23,113 bases of DNA from Bipolaris cookei (GCA_002286855.1 NRSV01000161.1:1-23113), one strand, 5' to 3'. Positions 8,447 through 18,004 are shown, counted from the first letter of the stretch. The notes: generated by a model not told the origin, from the letters alone. Made by a program: numbers and translations.

Positions 8447-8951
8447 ATTCATGCCGATACATCCTGGCATAATATCGACTGGGTTCCGCGGCTTAGGTTG
8501 CTGTTATCTGACACTAGTCCCATTATGGGTGGGTCTGGGGGCCTCCTCTAGCTGCCTAGTTAGGCAGGGGGTAGAGGCCTCCTCACTCATTTCGACCTCT
8601 AGATTGCTATCCATTAGTCTTTTGATATTTCCTCCGAGGTCATTAGAGTCAAGTCTTTTTTTGTTATTTTGGTTGTTTTTTTTGGATTTGGTTTTGTTGT
8701 ATCTGAGCCTCAACTAGCTCCTCGCTTCCTATTGGCTTCTCTAGTCTTGGCATTGAGGTCCAAGCTTTTAGAGAAAATTCTCAGTCGTGAGAATAGAGAG
8801 AGGGCCTCTCTTTCCTCTCTATTGTGTAATAGCGCCTTGGCGGCAAGCTTTGGGATTCATCGCAATCGGTTCCTTGTAGTCGCTTCCCTTGTTTCTGGTG
8901 GTTTCCAAGCGGTTTCCAGAAAACTCGAGGTTGGTGTTGTTGGTGGGACGG
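8447..8951 (-). mobile_element. Degraded internal region of an LTR retroelement
   Basis: This lies directly downstream (minus strand) of the LTR at 8952-9103. It has an A/C-rich stretch and a broken, hydrophilic frame (about 8700-8504, with DLGGNIKRLMDSNLEVEMSEE) that could be the start of gag. No protease or reverse transcriptase is present, and it ends at the mariner terminus. The identity is inferred from position. Confidence 0.35.
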
Positions 8952-9103
8952 TGTTATGACTGGTTAAAAGTGGTGGTTGAGTGTGAATGCCGTCGCTATA
9001 GTTACTTAGAAAGCCAACTTTAGATAGAGACAAGGTAGCACTAAGCACAAGCAAGCAAAGGTGTCTATTGTTCTCTTGTAACAAGACTAGTTACACTATA
9101 ACA
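8952..9103 (-). mobile_element. Putative LTR, 152 bp
   Basis: On the minus strand it begins TGTTATAGTG and ends AGTCATAACA; TGTTAT/ATAACA is a 6-bp inverted pair. The flanking 5 bp do not match, as expected if this is a 5' LTR with its internal region to the left. Confidence 0.5.
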
Positions 9104-9254
9104 TTTGTCGCGAGATAGTAATCCCCTATACAGTAATTGCGAGACTCGCCAACCCAAAAGGATAAAAGAACATCTTCTCTTAGCATTCCTACTCTATCTA
9201 CAGCAAAACTGTACACCTCATTGTTTGGCAAGTAGTTTAGGTGCATAGATTTTC

Positions 9255-9695
9255 TTAGCTGCAGTTGGCATACCAACCGCCCTCCCAATTTACAATGTTC
9301 AGGATGCACCCATTACCATCAACCTTGCAAGGACTGGCCTATTGCCTCTTATTAGTATATGCTAACACCTTGTTATAGGTTTTTTTAGAGTCCTACCTGG
9401 CGGCACGCCTGGCCACTATTTAGCCCCTTGCCATCACTATCGTATGTCTGGCAGTATCCTTGAGGTGCGGAGCTATCCCAATTTTTAACACACGCCGTCT
9501 AGGGAAAACTATGTTAGAAGCTCCATTATATTATTTTAGAATGCCTTCGCTAGGCGTAGCGTTAAAGTAACTTACTCGAACATATTGGGGCTTAGGGGTC
9601 GGAACAGGGAGCTTAAAGCTCGCAGTAGCGGGCTCTGGGCTTGCGTAGACGGCGAGGGCGAGGCCCATAACAATAGAAACTTTAGAGAACAACAT
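9255..9695 (-). CDS. Small secreted six-cysteine protein, left palindrome copy
   Basis: Three exons: 9695-9576, 9498-9397 and 9338-9255. Intron 1 is GTAAGT...CCCTAG with TTCTAAC; intron 2 is GTAGGA...CAATAG with ACTAATA. The precursor is 101 residues. It has an N-terminal signal peptide (LFSKVSIVMGLALAVYA, then SPEP), an 18-residue Pro-rich linker ending QYVR, and a mature part with six cysteines (TACVKNW, GYCQTYD, QACRQ, SPCKV, NGCIL, YANCS). The likely destination is outside the cell; function is unknown, with effector-like properties. Compared with the right copy it has 7 extra linker residues and Lys-Gly-Leu-Asn-Ser where the other has Arg-Ala-Leu-Asn-Asp. No homologue is named. Confidence 0.75.
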
Positions 9696-9814
9696 GTTTC
9701 TAATTATTCTATGTAGGTTATAGAATTTATAAGGTGTATGTTTATTTATGTATAAGTGTAGTAAAGAAGTAGGAGCTTTAGGTACTGATTCAAAACGGCG
9801 TGCGATGGGCTAGG

Positions 9815-9822
9815 TATTTATA
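9815..9822 (-). promoter_or_regulatory. TATA box of the left palindrome gene
   Basis: TATAAATA on the minus strand, 120 bp before the ATG at 9695. It is the mirror image of the site at 10741. Confidence 0.55.
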
Positions 9823-10242
9823 CCCTTCTTTAATGACAACTTCACTGCCTATACGCAGCTATATCCATTCTTATGTGAGACATTTATTTTGTTTCACGCT
9901 ATCTAAATGCTCCTCGGGGGTATTCCTGCACTATGTTTTCCGGGTGTGGAGTAAATTAGTGGAATGCCGAAAGGATCGCTATAAAGCTTTTATGTAAAAA
10001 ATTAGCGTTATTTATCCCTTAGCTTAGTACTATATCTACTGTCTCTAACATCTTCCTTACTAATAAAGTCTCTATCACTTATAGGAGTTTACTAGACTTA
10101 TTTCATATTAATAACTTAGATACATGTTCTTTTCCCGTGGCCCGCAGTGTGAACAGGAGACGCGAATAGCATCCAGTCTAACTTATTCGGCCAGTATTAC
10201 TGTAGTAGAAGCAGTAGTCCCAGCTGTGATCAGTGCGTTTAG

Positions 10243-10320
10243 GTCCTTTAATAGGGGCCAACCGAGGTTATACCCAAAAAGAGCAATTGTAGTAAGCTTA
10301 CATCAGACCAAGGATTGCCA
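10243..10320. other. 78-bp spacer at the centre of the palindrome
   Basis: This is the only unpaired sequence between the arms (starts GTCCTTTAATAGG). No coding or regulatory signal is recognised. Both genes point away from it. Confidence 0.8.
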
Positions 10321-10740
10321 CTAAACGCACTGATCACAGCTGGGACTACTGCTTCTACTACAGTAATACTGGCCGAATAAGTTAGACTGGATGCTATTCG
10401 CGTCTCCTGTTCACACTGCGGGCCACGGGAAAAGAACATGTATCTAAGTTATTAATATGAAATAAGTCTAGTAAACTCCTATAAGTGATAGAGACTTTAT
10501 TAGTAAGGAAGATGTTAGAGACAGTAGATATAGTACTAAGCTAAGGGATAAATAACGCTAATTTTTTACATAAAAGCTTTATAGCGATCCTTTCGGCATT
10601 CCACTAATTTACTCCACACCCGGAAAACATAGTGCAGGAATACCCCCGAGGAGCATTTAGATAGCGTGAAACAAAATAAATGTCTCACATAAGAATGGAT
10701 ATAGCTGCGTATAGGCAGTGAAGTTGTCATTAAAGAAGGG

Positions 10741-10748
10741 TATAAATA
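10741..10748 (+). promoter_or_regulatory. TATA box of the right palindrome gene
   Basis: TATAAATA, 120 bp before the ATG at 10868. The whole upstream arm (10321-10867) is identical to that of the left gene, so the two should share regulation. Confidence 0.55.
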
Positions 10749-10867
10749 CCTAGCCCATCGCACGCCGTTTTGAATCAGTACCTAAAGCTCCTACTTCTTT
10801 ACTACACTTATACATAAATAAACATACACCTTATAAATTCTATAACCTACATAGAATAATTAGAAAC

Positions 10868-11287
10868 ATGTTGTTCTCTAAAGTTTCTATTGTTATGGGC
10901 CTCGCCCTCGCCGTCTACGCAAGCCCAGAGCCCGCTGTTGGGATCGTTATGGGCGAATATGCTCGAGTAAGTTACTTTAACGCTACGCCTAGCGAAGGCA
11001 TTCTAAAATAATATAATGGAGCTTCTAACATAGTTTTCCCTAGACGGCGTGTGTTAAAAATTGGGATAGCTCCGCACCTCAAGGATACTGCCAGACATAC
11101 GATAGTGATGGCAGGGCGCTAAATGATGGCCAGGCGTGCCGCCAGGTAGGACTCTAAAAAAACCTATAACAAGGTGTTAGCATATACTAATAAGAGGCAA
11201 TAGGCCAGTCCTTGCAAGGTTGATGGTAATGGGTGCATCCTGAACATTGTAAATTGGGAGGGCGGTTGGTATGCCAACTGCAGCTAA
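10868..11287 (+). CDS. Small secreted six-cysteine protein, right palindrome copy
   Basis: Three exons: 10868-10966, 11044-11145 and 11204-11287 (TAA). Both introns are identical to those of the left copy and both splices are in phase 0. The precursor is 94 residues. The signal peptide is identical to the left copy (ending VYA-SPEP), followed by a short linker (AVGIVMGEYAR) and a six-cysteine domain. Exons 1 and 2 differ from the left copy only in the linker block and at three exon-2 codons; exon 3 is identical. The gene appears intact. Function is unknown; the signal peptide, size and paired Cys suggest a disulphide-bonded extracellular protein. Confidence 0.75.
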
Positions 11288-11331
11288 GAAAATCTATGCA
11301 CCTAAACTACTTGCCAAACAATGAGGTGTAC

Positions 11332-11443
11332 TATTGGGACATATATTGGAGTCGAACTGGCGACACCAGCCCTACCTCGGCAACACTACGGGCATACGCG
11401 CCTTGGCGGGGGAACACATGTCAGCAGTCGCAGCCTTGCCTGC
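11332..11443. other. Spacer between palindrome and element 4
   Basis: Contains a tRNA T-arm-like string (GGAGTCGAACTGG), but no cloverleaf can be drawn. No gene is recognised. Confidence 0.4.
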
Positions 11444-11445
11444 TA

Positions 11446-13441
11446 TCCGTGCCAAGGCGTAGCTTATGACTAAGCTACGTCAGCTGCGCTGACACTCGCC
11501 GCAGGCGAGTGCCGACGCTCTCAACGCTATTACCGTCCCAACGCTATTTTTTTGCAACTTTATCACTCAAATCTATTCTTGTATCCACCACAATGGCCCA
11601 ATTACAAATCTCAATTAATGATCGTATTAAAGAGATCTTAGAGTTTATCAAAGATACCCCAAAGCCCAATTTTAAGCAGCTTGCGCGTGAACACGGTGTT
11701 CCATACCATCGATTACTCGCCCGATCAAAAGGCCGCTAAACACGCTCTGAGCGTCCCTCTACCACATACAAGCTTGCTAAGGCGCAAGACCAAGCGCTGT
11801 ACGATTATATCGCACGCCTTGATGAACTTGGCGTTTGTGTACGACTGCCTATGATTGTATCGTGTGCCAATTATCTTCTTCAACAAGCTCACGGTGGTCC
11901 TGGTCCTCCACCAACTGCAAGCTCGCGATGGGCAAAACAATGGCTCAAACGGCAGCCTGAGCTTCACGTACGACGACAGCGATCTCTCAATCTTAATCGC
12001 GCACTTGCGCATGATTCAGACTCTATTATTAAGTGGTTTAATACCTTTACGAGCCTAATTCAGACGCATGGTATCCCACCATCAGACATCTGGAACTTTG
12101 ACGAGACTGGCTTTCGCATTGGGATTGGAAAAGACCAGTGGGTTGTTACTTTTGAGCCTCGCCGCCGTGTCTATTTACCAACGCCTGATGATCGTACATC
12201 ATTAACTGTAACCGAGTGCGTCAATGCCGCGGGCTACGCTATCCCACCAATGATTATTATTGAAGGCGACGCACTCCTTGAGCGCTACTTTACCGATTTA
12301 CCTGACAATTACCTTGTTGCACACAGCGACAGTGGCTACACAAATGATCAATTAAGTCTTGAGTGGGTAAAGCACTTCGTACGACAGAGCCAGAAGCACA
12401 CTCAAGGGGTATATCGGCTGCTTTTATTCGACGGATTTGATTCACACTGCACCCAAGAGTTTCTAGAAGTTCTTGAGGATCACAACGTTATTGCCTATCG
12501 CCTGCCTCCACATACATCTCACTTTCTCCAACCGCTTGATGTGGGCTGTTTCCAGCCGTACAAGCACTGGCACGCGCAGGCTGTTGATCATGCAACCCGA
12601 ACAGGCTGTACAGCTTTTAACAAGGTTGAGTTCTTGGCTGCTATCGAGTCAATCCGCGCCTACACATTCAAGTCTCGTACAATACAAAAAGGCTGGCGGG
12701 ACTCAGGATTGTATCCATTGAATATCAAGTACGTTAAGAATAATATACAGAGGGATTTCGCTGATTGGGATGCTGATTGCCAAGAAACTGATACTAGTAG
12801 TAGTAATAGTAGCAGCAACGCTACTATAGATGGAACACCACCACCACTGGAGCTAAACACACCTCTAACAACCCGGACGCTTAAGCGCAATATTGAATAT
12901 TGCCTAGAGAATGAGGAGCTTAGTAAGAACGTTAAGCGTACGCTGTTTGGAGCGTATAATATATCTGTTGCTGGAGACCAAGCAATCGGTGAACTGCGCA
13001 CCATGACTTCAATTGCACAATCGCGGCGATCACGCCAACAGAGGGCCCGCACGATTCTTAAATCTTCAATGGGAGTTATTTACTCCCATTCGGCACGAAA
13101 GATGGTTCAAAATAAGCTTGCAGCTGAGTTGAGCCAGCTTGAGTTTGAATATTCGAAGATGAAGGGCATACCAATTATGAAAAAGAAGCGGCATTTCCGA
13201 GCTTACCAACCAGTACACGAACAGTTACAGCGTGTGTGGGCGTCAATGCGTGCGGCTGAATTACTATCTTATGAAAGTCAGTATGAGAACTGGCGTGGTT
13301 GAGTAATTATTCAATAATATATCTGGGGTGTACAAAAAAATAGCGTTGGGACGTTAATAGCGTTGAGAGCGTCGGCACTCGCCTGCGGCGAGTGTCAGCG
13401 CAGCTGACGTAGCTCAGTCATAAGCTACGGCTTGGCACGGA
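11446..13441 (+). mobile_element. Pogo/Fot1-clan element 4, complete ends, 1996 bp
   Basis: TA on both sides (11444-11445 and 13442-13443). Terminal inverted repeats of 109 bp (11446-11554 and 13333-13441) start TCCGTGCCAAG and differ at three positions. Each TIR holds a palindrome (CACTCGCCGCAGGCGAGTG). Near its inner end CAACGCTATT is repeated with 17-bp period (11522 and 11539). Its ends are unrelated to the ACGTGTT group nearby. Confidence 0.9.
11593..13302 (+). pseudogene. Transposase of element 4 (DDE_1), one nonsense codon
   Basis: From ATG 11593 (MAQLQISINDR) the frame runs 570 codons with a single internal stop, TAA 11737-11739 at codon 49, probably from CAA. HTH: NFKQLAREHGVPYHRLLARSKG. 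CENP-B HTH: SSRWAKQWLKRQPELHVRRQRSL. The catalytic triad is present: Asp170 (WNFDETGF), Asp280 (LLFDGFDSH) and Asp316 (FLQPLDVGCF), with 35 residues between the last two. DGFDSH replaces the usual DGHxSH. A shorter protein from ATG 11851 (483 residues) would lack the first HTH but keep the catalytic core. No zinc knuckle at the C-terminus. Confidence 0.85.
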
Positions 13442-13481
13442 TACTGCTGAGTATATAGCTACGTTGATAGCCCAATAGCTA

Positions 13482-15347
13482 ACGTGTTGGATAAGCGAGT
13501 CGGTCAGGCAAGCGAGTCGGTCACCTCACCAACTTTGCGCACCTCTATAAGCGTATAGCTCCACCACTATGTGACCATCTTTATATACTGATATAGGAGG
13601 TTAAGTAGTATCTAGAGTATCTTTTTCACATGTACGCGCATTACGGCCAGTCTCTCTGCACTTACTACAGCGCGCCAAAGCCCGGCGGCTCACACCTGAT
13701 CGCTCCCCTCCCTGACGCTCTTCATGAGCAATCTGCTCATCAGCATCGCGTTGAGCGATAATATCCTCGCCAGCTCTCTTTGTAAGCACTCCTTGCTTCT
13801 GCATTCGCTTCTTTTTACGCTGTCTACGCTTTGTGGCTGCATCATTAGCCTTTTCAAGGCTGGCGATTCGATCGCGCATTAGCTCAGCTGAGAGCATCAT
13901 TATCTCTGCCCCCTTCTTAAGCTGGCCAATCGCCGCAATAATTGAAGCTGGTGATGAGCTTTTATGCTGTCGAACGCGATTACTTATTAGTGTTGATTGA
14001 GCTTCAAGCTCGCGTACGTTGCTCGGCGTACAGGCCTGCCAGAGAGCTTCTGCGAGAGCTGGTAGAGCTGGCGTAGTTGGCGTACATAACTGTACGTCAA
14101 GCTTTGATAGAACAGCGTCTGGCTGGAGAGGCACAAGACCTGCACTTCGAAAAGCTGAGCAGATATTGGCTGACGTGAACGATTGATCAAAGGCTGCTTT
14201 AAATGCTGGCAGAAACTCGAGCTTAGTGATGTGGTTGATGTGGTTGCGTATCAAGCTCTCCACCTCACGGCTATACGCGCGCTTCAATGGCGAGAAGCAG
14301 CCGACATCAAAAGGCTAGAGCAGGTGAGACGAGTGAGGCGGCATACAGAGCGTGCAGATATTGTTCTCCTTGCAGAGCTCTTGGAATTCAAGTGACTGGT
14401 GGCTCTCATGGCCGTCAAGAATAAGCAGCCGGCGTGCCCCAACAACCTTGCCATCTGTATGCTTGACAAAGTGCTTTAGCCACTCAACTCCTAGCTCGTT
14501 GGTCGTCCAGCCGTTATCGCTGACTGCGATCGCCCAGTCGCGTGGGATCTCTGCCTCCTCGTACCAGGCAGATAGGTGATACTTGCCAGCAAAGATCAGA
14601 AACGCTGGGATACAACAGCCAGCTGCGCCAACGCCCAGCGATGAATGTAACCCACTCACGACTGCCTGGCTAAATAGCCTTTGGCCGGCCTCTTCTCTCT
14701 GACGCTGTAAAAACAAGCTGAGTAGTAATATTGCCCATCATAAAGCCAGCTTCGTCAAAGTTATAGACGACGTCCTCGGCACAGATGCCATACTTGGACT
14801 TCGTCTGCTCCACAAGCCCAAACAAGCTCTTAATTAAGACTGAATCTTCACATAGAACTCACTGCCAATCATACGCCCGATTAAAACGAGTAGCAAGACA
14901 GCCTGTACGCCTGACAAAGTTAGCTGGCCACTTCTGCCCAACCTGCCCAGCCCCGCGCGCAGACAGCAACTTCATTAGCCATATCTGCGCACAGCAAGCG
15001 TAGGTAGGTGCAAATCCACGTGAGTCAAGATTAAGTATATGACTAGCTATCACATCTTCCTCTAGCTTAGTGAGTTTCTTCGAGTTAGGCTGGCAATCGC
15101 GTCGCGCGCGCTTCCCAGCGCGTCGGTCAATTAGTGTTGATTTTGGAATATTGAAGGCTATAGCAGCGCGTCGGGTACTCTGGATTTGGTTTCTATCTAA
15201 AGAAGAGAGAGCAAGCTGAATATCTGCTTCGTGAGAAATTAACTGAGAAGCGTGACTTGGAGGCATTGTACGCAAAGGTGTGGTAGGTGATCAAAGTTGG
15301 TGGGGTGACCGACTCGCTTGCCTGACCGACTCGCTTATCCAACACGT
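13482..15347 (-). mobile_element. Pogo/Fot1-like element 1, complete ends, 1866 bp
   Basis: TA on both sides (13480-13481 and 15348-15349). TIRs start ACGTGTTGGAT and match for about 56 bp with one mismatch. Each contains AAGCGAGTCGGTC twice at 17-bp period. The transposase is decayed (separate entry). Confidence 0.95.
13601..15275 (-). pseudogene. Transposase of element 1 (DDE_1), decayed
   Basis: Open N-terminal block 15275-14862: HTH with TRRAAIAFNIPKSTLIDRRAG, then CENP-B HTH with VGQKWPANFVRRTG. It then has TGA where relatives have Arg in the RALCED motif. The first catalytic motif reads NFDEAGF (Thr to Ala, Asp kept). Next is TAG for Gln in the QPGNREW motif, then a frameshift near 14650. 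14716-14315 carries LLILDGHESH, and TAG replaces Gln in LLQP. The third Asp (FDVGCFSPLKRAY) and the C-terminal tail follow. The tail's zinc knuckle CSKCRETGRNARTC has Arg where the ligand His should be. Confidence 0.85.
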
Positions 15348-15355
15348 TACCGATA

Positions 15356-17198
15356 ACGTGTTCCACCAGTAAGCGGCCCACCCCAGTAAGTGGCCCACCC
15401 CACCAAACTTGACCTGACGTTCTGCGCAATTGAGCCACAACAACGTAATAAAATAAGATAAAACTTAAAAAATATGATTTATTATCTAGCTCTACACTGA
15501 GTTCTTGTATGACCTTGAATGTGGCACTTTGTGCACGTTGGCGGCGCGCGCTGACGTCGCTGACTACTCTCACCCTGTTTAGCCTCTACAACCACCCTTT
15601 CTGCATCTACAGTAAGCTGCTGAGCCTGTCGCACCTGGAGAGCTCCACCAGAAGCAATATATTGACGCTGCTGATCCTGCTTCTGTCGCTGACGCTGATT
15701 TTCTTCACGTAGCTTCTTATTCTCCTCTGCAAGTATCGTCGCTGATTGCATTGCAAGCTGAGCGCTTTTAGCAAGCTGGCGTATTGCGATACTTGTTGGA
15801 CTCTCTGGCTGTCGGCGCAGTCGCTCTTGGAGATAGCGTACTTGCTGCTGAAGCTCTGCTACTGTATGTGGTGTTTCTGTCTGTGCTGCCTGCGCTGTAG
15901 TATTGTTATCTATAGCTGTTGGTGGTGGAGATGGCGTCTGGATAATAGTTAGCGATGACAGGACGCGATCTGGACAAAGAGGGACAAGCCCTGTCGCCTG
16001 AAAGCCTGCCTGGATATTCTGCTGCGTAAATATAGTTGGCCGGATTCGTGTATAAGCTGTAAGAAAGTCTATTTTATCAATATGGTAGACGCCATGGCGG
16101 GCGAGCTCCTCAACCTCGCGTCCGTACGCCCGCTTTAGTGGAGAGTAACAGCTTACGTCTAGAGGCTGGAGGAGGTGCGACGTGTGAGGCGGCATACAGA
16201 GAGTGATAATCTTATTATTGGCGCAGTACTGATCGAACTCTGGCGTGGCGTGGCTGCTATGGCCGTCTAGGATAAGTAGACGATAGACCCCGGCTGTACG
16301 AGCGGCTGTATGCTGGTTGAAGTGCTTCACCCACGCTACGCCAAGCTCGTCTGTCATCCAGCCATTATCTGAGACGGCGATAGTCCAGTCGAGTGGGAGG
16401 TTGCGATACCAGTTGCTCTGGTGGACCTTACCAGATAGGATTACGAAGGGTGGGAGAGACCAGCCAGACGCGTTGACGCACTCAATAGCTGTTGCCCACT
16501 CGCGATTACCTGGCTGTACGACGACTGCTCTGCCCACTCTATCAGCGCTAGTGACCACTTTTGACGTCCCAGCCACGCCCATCGCGAATCCAGTCTCGTC
16601 AAAGTTGTAGATATCCTGGTCAAGAACGCCGTACGTCTGACGCGTCTCCTCTACTAGCTTAAACCACGCTGCGATTATAGTAGGATCCTCGTAGGAGGCG
16701 CGCTGACTATGTAGCCTTCTAGTCCACTTTGTCTGAAGCTCTGGCTGGCCTTGGATAAAGCGCGATACCCAGTTCTTACCGACAGGTTGTGGAGGTGGAT
16801 CTTGGCCACGCGCGGCGAGTAGAGCGTCTGCCATTCGTCGCACGTCGATGATATGGGGTGGAAACCCTCGTCGATCTAGCTCCAGGATCCATTGAACAAG
16901 AGACTGCTCTTCAATAGCTGATAGCTTGCGATTGACAGAGGCTGTCTCTGATCGCGGCTGGGTACCACGGAGGCGTCGTCGAAGCGTCGTTCGTGGAGCG
17001 TCGTATAGCATGGCAGCCTGACGCTGGCTTGTTATACGTTTCTCTTGAAGCGCACGAGATGCTAGAAGTACTCTAGCTTCACGAGAGGTCTGTATAGAGC
17101 GTTGTTGTCGCGGCATTGTGGTGATTGTGTGGAGAGTAGTGTCAGGTTTGGTGGGGTGGGCCACTTACTGGGGTGGGCCGCTTACTGGTGGAACACGT
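15356..17198 (-). mobile_element. Pogo/Fot1-like element 2, complete and probably young, 1843 bp
   Basis: TA on both sides (15354-15355 and 17199-17200). TIRs are perfect over 53 bp, starting ACGTGTTCCACCAG. CAGTAAG recurs at 17-bp period. It has an uninterrupted transposase. Only TACCGATA separates it from element 1. Confidence 0.95.
15482..17116 (-). CDS. Transposase of element 2 (DDE_1/pogo, CENP-B HTH, CCHC knuckle), intact
   Basis: I chose ATG 17116 (MPRQQRSIQTSREAR), giving 544 residues. An in-frame ATG at 17164 lies inside the terminal repeat. Domains: HTH about 30-50 (SQRQAAMLYDAPRTTLRRRL), CENP-B HTH about 70-120, DDE core about 140-320. Counting from the upstream ATG, the Asp residues are 173 (NFDETGF), 284 (LLILDGHSSH) and 320 (LLQPLDVSCY), i.e. 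35 residues between the last two. A Gln/Arg-rich coiled-coil-like region follows. The last 20 residues hold CTKCHIQGHTRTQC, a perfect C-x2-C-x4-H-x4-C zinc knuckle. It should bind the TIRs and cut and paste at TA. No break is visible, so it could be active. Confidence 0.9.
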   Translation of the reverse strand: MPRQQRSIQTSREARVLLASRALQEKRITSQRQAAMLYDAPRTTLRRRLRGTQPRSETASVNRKLSAIEEQSLVQWILELDRRGFPPHIIDVRRMADALLAARGQDPPPQPVGKNWVSRFIQGQPELQTKWTRRLHSQRASYEDPTIIAAWFKLVEETRQTYGVLDQDIYNFDETGFAMGVAGTSKVVTSADRVGRAVVVQPGNREWATAIECVNASGWSLPPFVILSGKVHQSNWYRNLPLDWTIAVSDNGWMTDELGVAWVKHFNQHTAARTAGVYRLLILDGHSSHATPEFDQYCANNKIITLCMPPHTSHLLQPLDVSCYSPLKRAYGREVEELARHGVYHIDKIDFLTAYTRIRPTIFTQQNIQAGFQATGLVPLCPDRVLSSLTIIQTPSPPPTAIDNNTTAQAAQTETPHTVAELQQQVRYLQERLRRQPESPTSIAIRQLAKSAQLAMQSATILAEENKKLREENQRQRQKQDQQRQYIASGGALQVRQAQQLTVDAERVVVEAKQGESSQRRQRAPPTCTKCHIQGHTRTQCRAR

Positions 17199-17289
17199 TA
17201 TTTGAATTTGGTAAACCGAACGCTAAAGCCAACGATCTAATTCCCGAAAATGGAAAATAACTTCTTAGTACCCGAGATCATATGACATA

Positions 17290-17312
17290 CTCTATAATTA
17301 TAAATTGACTGC
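17290..17312 (+). promoter_or_regulatory. TATA-like region upstream of the 17388 gene
   Basis: CTATAATTATAAATTGAC about 85-95 bp before the ATG at 17388, followed by a pyrimidine-rich leader. Confidence 0.35.
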
Positions 17313-17387
17313 GTTTCGCAAGTGGTAGCGTTCTAAACTCCTTTATTTCCACAATCGCAACACTCCCGCCTTGTTCCATAACACAGT

Positions 17388-17777
17388 ATGGATTACCAGT
17401 CAATCAAGCGAGTCCAAATCGCAGAACAACAGCCTCGTAATTCGAACTCATCTCAGTATTCCTTCCGGATGCGCAATCATGATGATAGCTCCTGTATCTT
17501 ACAGCACGAAGGAGTTCTAACACTACCAATACCCTTATCTTATAACTATCTCGTTCGTGATTTAGAAGGAGATTTCCGAGCGAAGAGTTTCCAGCAACAC
17601 GGGCAAATCTGGGTTCAGTTAGCTAGCATTCAGCACAAATTACCACTTGAACATGAGTTCATTTCAAGCATAGAATGCGAGCCAACAAATCGATCAAAAC
17701 ATCGCGATGATGCTCAGATTCTAGAAGCAATCGAAAAGCTGTTGAATGGGGCGGATCAGGCCGACGGGTCACATTAG
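17388..17777 (+). CDS. Hypothetical protein, 129 residues, single exon
   Basis: ATG 17388 in a good fungal context (CACAGTATGG) begins a hydrophilic, soluble-looking protein. No signal peptide or membrane segment. It is rich in Gln, Ser and His early on, with a middle segment (LVRDLEGDFRAKSFQQHGQIWVQL) that could fold. The acidic, helical end is EAIEKLLNGAD. I recognise no family. It lies in the only non-transposon stretch between elements 2 and 3, and its codon use looks coding. It could also be cargo of an unrecognised element whose end lies at 18005. Confidence 0.5.
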   Translation: MDYQSIKRVQIAEQQPRNSNSSQYSFRMRNHDDSSCILQHEGVLTLPIPLSYNYLVRDLEGDFRAKSFQQHGQIWVQLASIQHKLPLEHEFISSIECEPTNRSKHRDDAQILEAIEKLLNGADQADGSH

Positions 17778-18004
17778 CATAATAGGATCTTGGTTCAATA
17801 CAGTTACGTCTAAAAAATGAATACTTGCTTGCGGTCCCTTGATGTGCGTGACTACACGAGATTTTCTATTAATAATATACTGGTTATAACGCGGTTGAAT
17901 CGTAATAACTTTATAAGTAACAGGAACAAGTAAGTATAAGTTGTTGTCACATGTACGCAAAGGATGCATAATTAGCGATTCGAACTTGAAGCCTTAAGCT
18001 CTAA

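Larger units (their letters stand above)
9211..10242. repeat. Left arm of a ~1-kb inverted repeat
   Basis: It pairs with 10321-11331 around a 78-bp spacer (10243-10320). By eye the arms are identical except for one block (48 bp in the left arm, 27 bp in the right) and four single bases in exon 2. Positions 9624-10242 pair base for base (x with 20563-x). Left of the block the offset changes by 21. Confidence 0.95.
10321..11331. repeat. Right arm of a ~1-kb inverted repeat
   Basis: Mirror copy of 9211-10242. It ends at the same gene position, about 44 bp after the stop codon, where both copies read AATGAGGTGTAC and then diverge. Confidence 0.95.

Noticed and set aside
8451..8959. Plus-strand hydrophobic frames of 88 and 96 residues
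   Set aside because: Low-complexity Leu/Ser/Val composition antisense to the retroelement leader; no gene structure.
10124..10439. Mirror-image small frames (MFFSRGPQCEQETRIASS...) in the palindrome centre
   Set aside because: They lie upstream of both genes, lack a promoter or signal peptide, and are duplicated only because the arms are.
9800..10763. Mirror-image 65-residue frames in the palindrome
   Set aside because: They run over the TATA boxes and 5' flanks of the two secreted-protein genes and have no supporting features.
11340..11400. tRNA-like T-arm string (GGAGTCGAACTGG)
   Set aside because: No acceptor, D or anticodon stems can be paired around it on either strand.
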